Made by a program: the position numbers and the translations under genes
Shown: piece by piece, positions 58,679 through 64,000 of the stretch
How positions within the stretch are numbered: the stretch's first letter is position 1
Layout of the letters: each line of letters starts with the position of its first letter
The notes under the pieces: generated by a model
The model's database searches: none
Told to the model about the DNA's origin: nothing
What the model saw: only the letters and a program-made list of their open reading frames with translations
Origin: Paradesertivirga mongoliensis
GTDB lineage: Bacteria; Bacteroidota; Bacteroidia; Sphingobacteriales; Sphingobacteriaceae
Length of the DNA: 64,000 bases
Assembly: GCF_024436395.1 (NCBI RefSeq)
Contig: NZ_JAFMZO010000003.1
Coordinates: forward strand, 186,001-250,000
Reading direction: 5' to 3'

Positions 58679-61506
58679 CGCAACAGAGTTATAGAGCCCA
58701 CCATTCGCTTTCTACCGTTATTCGGTTCGATGATATAATAATAAACACCTATCGGGATTTCCTTTCCATTGTAGGTCCCATCCCAGGGATCGCTGCCGGA
58801 CGTAAATACTTTCTGTCCGTACCGATTAAATATTTGAACGCTTGCATTTACATAAGTTTCCAAATACTTAATTGCCCATCGGTCATTAATTCCATCGCCA
58901 TTAGGCGAAAAGGCATTTGGCACTTCAGGTTCGACTACTTTAACCCGCACCTTATCAACAACGGCGCAAGTTCCCTCGGCACTAACAGTGAGAGTATATT
59001 CTGTATCCTCCTGCGGCGAAGCCACAGGATCAGGAATCGAATCACTACTTAATCCGGCAGAAGGTGTCCACTTATATTTTAAGCCCTTCCCTACAATAAC
59101 CGGACTTAACAGCTTTTCTCCGCCGCGTAGAATAGTAATATCTTCAAGAGACTCGATGACCGGCATGGCGTAAACTATTGACGAAACCGAATTCACGCAG
59201 CCTTTATCTGTTTCGACGGTTAGCTGCACGATAAACTGATCACTTTTGGAAAAGACATGCGTCGGGTTTTGCTGATCGGAGGTATTGTTCAGGCCCGACT
59301 CTTCGTCGCCAAAGTTCCAGGTCCATTTTATGATATTCCCTTCAACCGGAGCAGATTCGTCAGTAAATTTTGCTTCCTGGCATACTACCTGAGAAAATTT
59401 GGCTCCCGGCAATTCGATAATATGAATAATCTGGGGTAACGTCGGAACCGATTGACATCCGGAGATTCCCTCGACCGTCAGAGTAACCGTATAGTCACCT
59501 GCCTTAGTATAAACATGGGTAAAAGGTTCTCCGTTTCGTCGAATTTCAATTGGACTTCCATCGCCAAAGTCCCAGTACCATTTATCAATTTCAAGCCCAT
59601 TGCCAACACTCACATCCGTAAACGCCACCGAGCTACCTTCGCAGGCCTCTGGTATAGTTGAAAATTTAGCCGTTGGGGGACTCGAAATAGTGAGGCTAAG
59701 TGTTACGGTTTCGTTAGCATCGCACCCAATCGGCGCCGGATTAACAGCCATTACATTTACAGTATAAATACCGGCCGATTTGAAAGTAACGACATCGTCG
59801 AAATATCTGTATTTATAAGATAAAACCCCATTTATGGTTTCTGTAGTATAATGGGCATCCGGATTTGGATCTGCTTTCAAACCGGTTCCGTCGCCAAGAT
59901 CCCATTTCAGGCTATTGGTTTTATAGGGCAGCACAACGTAAAGCTTCAGGGGTTCTGCATCACAACCACTGGTTACGGGCGCATTTGTGAGCGCATTTTC
60001 GGGCTGTATAAATTGATTTAAGTTCCGGAGGTCTGAGCCGGCTAAATATCCGTACGATTCGACGCTCCCATATCCGTAAGCAATTGCAACAAAGCCTCCG
60101 TCTGCGCGAATGCGGTGACTCGGGTTGCCTGTTTGTGAAGACGCAGTTACATCCGCAATGAGATAACTGTATTGGTCGTTGATCTTTACAAACTTGTTCA
60201 GCGCGAAGGTTGTGTTAGGCGTGTTAGAGCTAAAACTCATCCCATCGATGGAAAACGAAGGGATATCTGCTGTTTTAATGATAACGTTAATATAATGGCT
60301 GCGAATGTTTGTAGGTGCCTCATTGGTCGAGATTGCAGAATAAACCGTAATATCCTTCAGCGTTTGTTCAATAGGATTTAATATGATCATCTCCGGGTCG
60401 CCGGGTACAGCCGGAGATTGCGGGGGACTCTGAGAATTCAGGCTGTTGCAGGACTGGGAAGTTTGGAATTGCGTTACATTGATTGGATTGTTGGCATTTA
60501 TCATCTGGGGGCTCTGGCTGACAAATGTGATCACACTTCCTTTTGCATAAGGATTAGACAACGAAGTGCTGCCTGCCAGCGTTGTGGAACCATTTACACT
60601 TACCGTAGTATTGTCGTTAGCTACCTGGATACGATAAATGTCGACGTTACCGTTTAGGCTGTTGTAAAAAGGAGCAGTAACAAAATTTCTGCCCCAGGCA
60701 GATACGGGGAGAAGTTGCTGATATAAATTATCCTGACCGGATGGAGATGATGGAGTAACCACATTTCCCGCCTCGCAATAGCCTGTCTTTGAACTTCCTG
60801 AAAATACGGCAAATGGCTTGCAGCCGTTTACGGTACGCAAACTAGACCCGGTAATATCGGTTCGTGATTGAAACTGATAAATATCACCCTTGTCTAATGT
60901 AATTATAAATGCTTCTCCGGCCTTTCGCAATGGCAACCACCTGCTATCCTGGGAAGGGATGATTTCAATCTCCGTATCATCCTCAATACCGACAACGGTA
61001 AACTGAGAAGCCCTGATCTCATTAAAATCGGCAAGCTGATCGTAAGAGATAGCGAAATACTCATGCCCGAGGGCTTTGGTGGGGTAAACCAGGCAGGCAG
61101 CAGAGCGTGCCCCTCGCGAGATATGTGAATACACCACAATCGGTTTATCAGATGTTACATGGATGCCCTTTCCGGGATGCATCTCAAGTCCATCATATGT
61201 ATCAACGTAGACGTTGAGGTAATCATTAGGATTGATGTAGATCGCCTTGGGCTGGTTCGCGGTAAGAGAAACCGACGACGAACCGTTAGATGTATATAAC
61301 GTCCCGCCCACATTTATACTTACGGTGGCATTAACTTTCGATGTTAGGAACAAGGTTAACCTGGACCCATGGTCGTCTACGTGACCGGCGTAAGCCACCC
61401 AAAAATCTGTTCCCTCATTAGAAGTTCCCTGAGCGAAAGACGTGGTCTTAAGCAAGAAACATAATGCGATCGGTAAGAAAATATTCAGGTAAGACTTTTG
61501 CATCAT
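58675..61506 (-). CDS. Secreted adhesin-like protein with PKD domains and gliding-type C-terminal domain
   Basis: A 943-residue exported protein. After the signal peptide, an IgGFc-binding-type N-terminal region spans about 30-480 (NEGTDFWVAYAGHVDDHG, GKGIHVTSDKPIVVYSHIS). Two or three PKD domains follow (about 505-790), recognised by KWYWDFGDGSP and KWTWNFGDEESG. The C-terminal domain (about 865-943; NAFSPNGDGINDRW, QIFNRYGQKVF, GVYYYII) is the type-B (gliding-motility) signal for type IX secretion. It is probably displayed on the surface. The PorP/SprF gene overlaps its stop by 4 nt. The ligand is unknown. Confidence 0.9.
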   Translation of the reverse strand: MMQKSYLNIFLPIALCFLLKTTSFAQGTSNEGTDFWVAYAGHVDDHGSRLTLFLTSKVNATVSINVGGTLYTSNGSSSVSLTANQPKAIYINPNDYLNVYVDTYDGLEMHPGKGIHVTSDKPIVVYSHISRGARSAACLVYPTKALGHEYFAISYDQLADFNEIRASQFTVVGIEDDTEIEIIPSQDSRWLPLRKAGEAFIITLDKGDIYQFQSRTDITGSSLRTVNGCKPFAVFSGSSKTGYCEAGNVVTPSSPSGQDNLYQQLLPVSAWGRNFVTAPFYNSLNGNVDIYRIQVANDNTTVSVNGSTTLAGSTSLSNPYAKGSVITFVSQSPQMINANNPINVTQFQTSQSCNSLNSQSPPQSPAVPGDPEMIILNPIEQTLKDITVYSAISTNEAPTNIRSHYINVIIKTADIPSFSIDGMSFSSNTPNTTFALNKFVKINDQYSYLIADVTASSQTGNPSHRIRADGGFVAIAYGYGSVESYGYLAGSDLRNLNQFIQPENALTNAPVTSGCDAEPLKLYVVLPYKTNSLKWDLGDGTGLKADPNPDAHYTTETINGVLSYKYRYFDDVVTFKSAGIYTVNVMAVNPAPIGCDANETVTLSLTISSPPTAKFSTIPEACEGSSVAFTDVSVGNGLEIDKWYWDFGDGSPIEIRRNGEPFTHVYTKAGDYTVTLTVEGISGCQSVPTLPQIIHIIELPGAKFSQVVCQEAKFTDESAPVEGNIIKWTWNFGDEESGLNNTSDQQNPTHVFSKSDQFIVQLTVETDKGCVNSVSSIVYAMPVIESLEDITILRGGEKLLSPVIVGKGLKYKWTPSAGLSSDSIPDPVASPQEDTEYTLTVSAEGTCAVVDKVRVKVVEPEVPNAFSPNGDGINDRWAIKYLETYVNASVQIFNRYGQKVFTSGSDPWDGTYNGKEIPIGVYYYIIEPNNGRKRMVGSITLLR

Positions 61507-61650
61507 ACCACGTTAACGCTTGCGATAAATAATGCCGGTTCTGAATTCACATCTTTTGAAAAAAGGAATTAAATATACCAAATTTTAGGTTAAAGATGCA
61601 AAGGACGAAAGCGCGATATTCGAATAGATTAAACTGCAAGACATTAAGGC

Positions 61651-63303
61651 TCAAGGATTCAGGACCGGCAGCCTGAAGTAAAAAGTTGACCCTTCATTAA
61701 ATTTGCTGTTCACGCCAATAGTACCGTTATGGGCCTTAATAATTTCAGAAGATATATATAAACCCATGCCTAAGCCGCTGGCAGAGAAATTTTTATCATC
61801 AACCCTATAGAAGCGTTCAAAAATCCGCTTCATCTGACTGTCTGTCAAGCCTATGCCATCATCAGAAACAGAGATTTGAACAAAGTCACTATGTCTTTCG
61901 GCTTTCACAACAATGTCCTTGTTAACAGGCGAGTATTTAACAGAATTACTAATAAAGTTCATTAAAACTTGTTCCAGACGCTCGAAGTTGCCTTTCACAA
62001 ACAGTCCGTCCTCTACCTGGCCAGAAATGTTGTATGTAGGATAGATATGCGTAGCACTCTCCACGCAGGAATTAATAACATTAGTGATATTGAGTGTAGA
62101 TTTACTGAATTGCAGCTTTCCCTTTTGAATTTTGCTGACATCTAACAAATCATTCACCAAATTCTGTAATTTACCAATGGCTTCGTCTGCTTTTCCGACA
62201 AACTGTTTAACTCTCGGGGGTACAGGCTCATTCTTGTACGATCCAATCAATTGCAGATATCCCTTAAGGCTGGTAAGAGGAGTTTTAAGTTCATGGCTCG
62301 CAATTCCAATAAACTCGTCCTTTTTTTCCATTGCACGTTTCTGATCTTCTATATCAGTTGCCGTGCCCACCCAAAATAGGATCTCTCCGGTTTCACTTCT
62401 TAAGGGGTTGGCGCGGTTTAAATGCCAGCGATAGTTACCATCATATCGTTTGTACCTGTTTTCTATTTCAAAGGTCCCACCAGTTTTGAGTGCAGTAGAA
62501 AACCTGGACAGGGTCCTTTCTAAATCGTCGGGATGAACCACCGCAGCCCAGTCGTTACTTTGCTCAAGCGTTAAGCCAGTGTATTCATACCATCGTTCGT
62601 TAAAAAAATTGACCTCCCCGTTCGGCAGGTTTGTCCAGGTCATTTGCGATATGTTGTTCGAAAGCATTTTAAAATGCTCTCTGCTCAAAAACAACTCGTT
62701 GGTTCTCTTTTTAACGGTGTCTTCCAACTGGTTATTCAAAGCGACACTGATTTGTTGTGCCTCTTCGAGCTCCTCATTTTTTATTTTTAGTAATTTTTGC
62801 GATTTCTTCTGAGAGGTAAGATCTGTTAAAATCACACTCATGGATGTGCCCTCATCAAGCTCGAGTGTATTGAGTGATAACAGAAATGGAATCGGTTCGC
62901 CTGATGAATTTAACAGGTAAAGCTCAGCTTTACAATCGTTCTCCCAGGAACATTCAAGTAAAGATTTGAAGCCTTCGCGCGATTCTGGCGCCATAAAGTC
63001 AATAAAGGACAAACCAATTACTTTTTCCAGAGGTATTTCAAGTGCATTTGCAAAACTCGAATTACTATAAACAATAATGCCCTCCCGGTTCAAAGTTACA
63101 GCGCCCTCGTTCATTTTTTCGATGAAGACTCTGTAGGTTTGATCAGCGTTTTTGAGTGTATAAAGCTGATGTCCATCTTCATTTTGCACGATAAGGGCAT
63201 CTACCTGGCCAGTACGGATAGCTTCGATAGTCTCGTTGGCTTCATCAAGTTTTAGTCGAAGCTCGTATAACTCACGCTCCAATTGCTCAACCGATTTTGT
63301 CAT
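61651..63303 (-). CDS. Soluble PAS-domain sensor histidine kinase
   Basis: A 550-residue kinase with no membrane span. An N-terminal coiled coil (about 4-32) leads to two PAS domains (about 52-165 and 208-320; the second has HPDDLERTLSRF and RWHLNRANPL), separated by a second coiled coil (168-205). The HisKA domain has His337 in GIASHELKTPLTSLKG, and the ATPase domain shows FISNSVKYSP, DDGIGLTDSQMKRIFERFYR and GLGMGLYIS. No receiver domain is attached. Its ATG overlaps the stop of the second kaiB gene (ATGA), so it is part of a coupled kai-type operon and may take its input from Kai proteins, as SasA does in cyanobacteria. Confidence 0.9.
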   Translation of the reverse strand: MTKSVEQLERELYELRLKLDEANETIEAIRTGQVDALIVQNEDGHQLYTLKNADQTYRVFIEKMNEGAVTLNREGIIVYSNSSFANALEIPLEKVIGLSFIDFMAPESREGFKSLLECSWENDCKAELYLLNSSGEPIPFLLSLNTLELDEGTSMSVILTDLTSQKKSQKLLKIKNEELEEAQQISVALNNQLEDTVKKRTNELFLSREHFKMLSNNISQMTWTNLPNGEVNFFNERWYEYTGLTLEQSNDWAAVVHPDDLERTLSRFSTALKTGGTFEIENRYKRYDGNYRWHLNRANPLRSETGEILFWVGTATDIEDQKRAMEKKDEFIGIASHELKTPLTSLKGYLQLIGSYKNEPVPPRVKQFVGKADEAIGKLQNLVNDLLDVSKIQKGKLQFSKSTLNITNVINSCVESATHIYPTYNISGQVEDGLFVKGNFERLEQVLMNFISNSVKYSPVNKDIVVKAERHSDFVQISVSDDGIGLTDSQMKRIFERFYRVDDKNFSASGLGMGLYISSEIIKAHNGTIGVNSKFNEGSTFYFRLPVLNP

Positions 63304-63626
63304 TTCTCAGAATCTATTATTCCAAGCCCTTTCAATACTTTTTCCGTGTCGGATAAATCGCCTATCAACCTTCTCTCTGGCAGAGGGTGTTTTTTTACCA
63401 GTAAGGGCAGAGCAATAATCTGCTCACGCTCTGCCATAAGAGGTTGCTGATATACATCTATGATCTCCAACTCATAACTATCCCTAAGATTCGAGTCGCA
63501 AATATTTTTAATATTTGAAATAGCTCTTATTGAATTAGGCGATGCCCCTGTTACAAACAGCTTCAGAAAATATATTTCCCGCCCCTCAGCGGGTTTAGTA
63601 TCTTCTTTCTTGGAGTGGTTATGCAC
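63300..63626 (-). CDS. KaiB-like protein, second copy
   Basis: A 108-residue KaiB-family protein with a thioredoxin-like start: FLKLFVTGASPNSIRAISNI, YELEIIDVYQQPLMAEREQI and IALPLLVKKHPLPERRLIGD. The conserved LPxL proline-rich turn and the GDLSD segment are present. The start is probably the GTG at 63626, 1 nt after the previous stop; no ATG is available. It differs from the first copy at many positions and has an additional Lys-rich N-terminus of about 15 residues. It overlaps the histidine kinase start. Confidence 0.9.
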   Translation of the reverse strand: MHNHSKKEDTKPAEGREIYFLKLFVTGASPNSIRAISNIKNICDSNLRDSYELEIIDVYQQPLMAEREQIIALPLLVKKHPLPERRLIGDLSDTEKVLKGLGIIDSEK

Positions 63627-63627
63627 G

Positions 63628-63930
63628 TCAAATTTTGTTTAAAGGCACTATATTTAAACCAACCAGTACCTTTTCCTCATTGGATAAATCGCCGATAATC
63701 TTTCGTATTGGCACGGGCACCTTTCTTACTAAAGTCGGGACCGCAAATATCTGATCTCCTTCGGCCAATTGCGGCTGTACCAGTAAATCAATCACTTCTA
63801 TTTGATATTTTCCCTGCAAATGTTCTTCACAGTATTTCTTTAAATTATTCAAAGCGGTGACCGATTTTGGCGTTTTGCCCGCAATATACAAACGAAGTTC
63901 CCAGGTTTGATCTATACTTTCCATTATCAT
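63628..63930 (-). CDS. KaiB-like protein, first copy
   Basis: A 100-residue KaiB-family protein: [60 protein letters not shown] and [12 protein letters not shown] follow the family pattern without gaps. In cyanobacteria KaiB switches fold and binds KaiC; here that role is inferred. The start ATG shares its A with the TAA of the gene upstream, and Met3 is an alternative start. It is followed by the second copy after 1 nt. Confidence 0.92.
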   Translation of the reverse strand: MIMESIDQTWELRLYIAGKTPKSVTALNNLKKYCEEHLQGKYQIEVIDLLVQPQLAEGDQIFAVPTLVRKVPVPIRKIIGDLSNEEKVLVGLNIVPLNKI

Positions 63931-64000
63931 TACTGTTTTGAGTTATCAGAGGCCTCATTCGCTCCATCCGCACCTCTTCTGATTTTGGTCATTTCCTGTC
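63930..64000 (-). CDS. C-terminal end of an upstream gene, probably kaiC
   Basis: An open frame runs from the window edge to a TAA at 63932-63930 and reads [21 protein letters not shown] at its end. Only the last 23 residues are visible and the segment is hydrophilic, which gives no family by itself. Its stop overlaps the kaiB start by one base, the coupling expected for the KaiC-type ATPase that usually precedes kaiB. The identity is inference from context. Confidence 0.5.
   Translation of the reverse strand, partial: QEMTKIRRGADGANEASDNSKQ

Noticed and set aside
1-64000. CRISPR arrays, insertion sequences, prophage or rRNA
   Set aside because: No regularly spaced repeats, transposase, integrase, phage structural genes or rRNA sequence were recognised on either strand.

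Overview
The window comes from a chromosome of a Bacteroidota bacterium, most likely family Sphingobacteriaceae (Pedobacter/Mucilaginibacter-like). This rests on the gene families present: a PorP/SprF protein paired with a gliding-motility C-terminal-domain adhesin, a hybrid two-component regulator of glycan use, a DAHP synthase with a C-terminal chorismate mutase, and a proline dehydrogenase of Bacteroidota type. It also rests on repeated Bacteroidota-type promoters (TAnnTTTG at -7, several with TTTG exactly 19 bp upstream). Species cannot be fixed from the sequence alone.

Layout. 1-8.6 kb: the 3' part of pabB, a polyprenyl-phosphate sugar transferase, then a minus-strand block (M48 lipoprotein protease, plsY, nadC) divergent from gpmI and two lipoprotein genes. 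8.6-15.7 kb: lon behind a possible sigma-54 promoter, two outer-membrane proteins, arfB/cmk and a glycosyltransferase. 15.8-23.8 kb: rpsA with a hairpin leader, pyrR-pyrB, yqgE, pdxH-nuoC-nuoD and a carboxypeptidase-regulatory-domain protein. 23.9-25.9 kb: an ECF sigma factor followed by a membrane protein that appears to join an anti-sigma-like N-terminus to a periplasmic trypsin-like protease, with a divergent small lipoprotein gene. 26-41.2 kb: a same-strand carbohydrate locus consisting of a hybrid two-component regulator, GH31 with PA14, GH2, YicI-type GH31 and GH3. This set fits stripping of xyloglucan oligosaccharides to monosaccharides, but no SusC/SusD or endoglucanase is present. 41.2-48.7 kb: proline dehydrogenase, an S4 protein with aroB, PhnA-like, pirin, a glycine-zipper lipoprotein, a likely small RNA, a flavin monooxygenase and a VOC protein. 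48.9-53.7 kb: the aromatic operon pheA-aroG/CM-aroA-aroC. 53.7-64 kb: accC-ribE, rpoN, an adhesin-SprF pair, and a kaiB-kaiB-histidine kinase operon that probably follows kaiC.

The strongest finding is a complete transcription attenuator in front of pheA. It has a TTTG-N19-TACATTTG promoter, a 16-residue leader peptide in which eight of nine consecutive residues are Tyr or Phe, two identical 9-nt arms competing for one complement, and a terminator with a T-run ending 4 nt before the pheA start. Other observations worth following are the sigma factor/anti-sigma-protease module, an orphan promoter-terminator pair that should make an RNA of about 60 nt, the Kai-type signalling operon, a possible sigma-54 promoter for lon, and several -7 boxes only 4-7 nt from start codons, which predict leaderless mRNAs.

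No tRNA, rRNA, CRISPR array, insertion sequence or prophage was recognised. All functions are read from motifs and family knowledge; no search was run.
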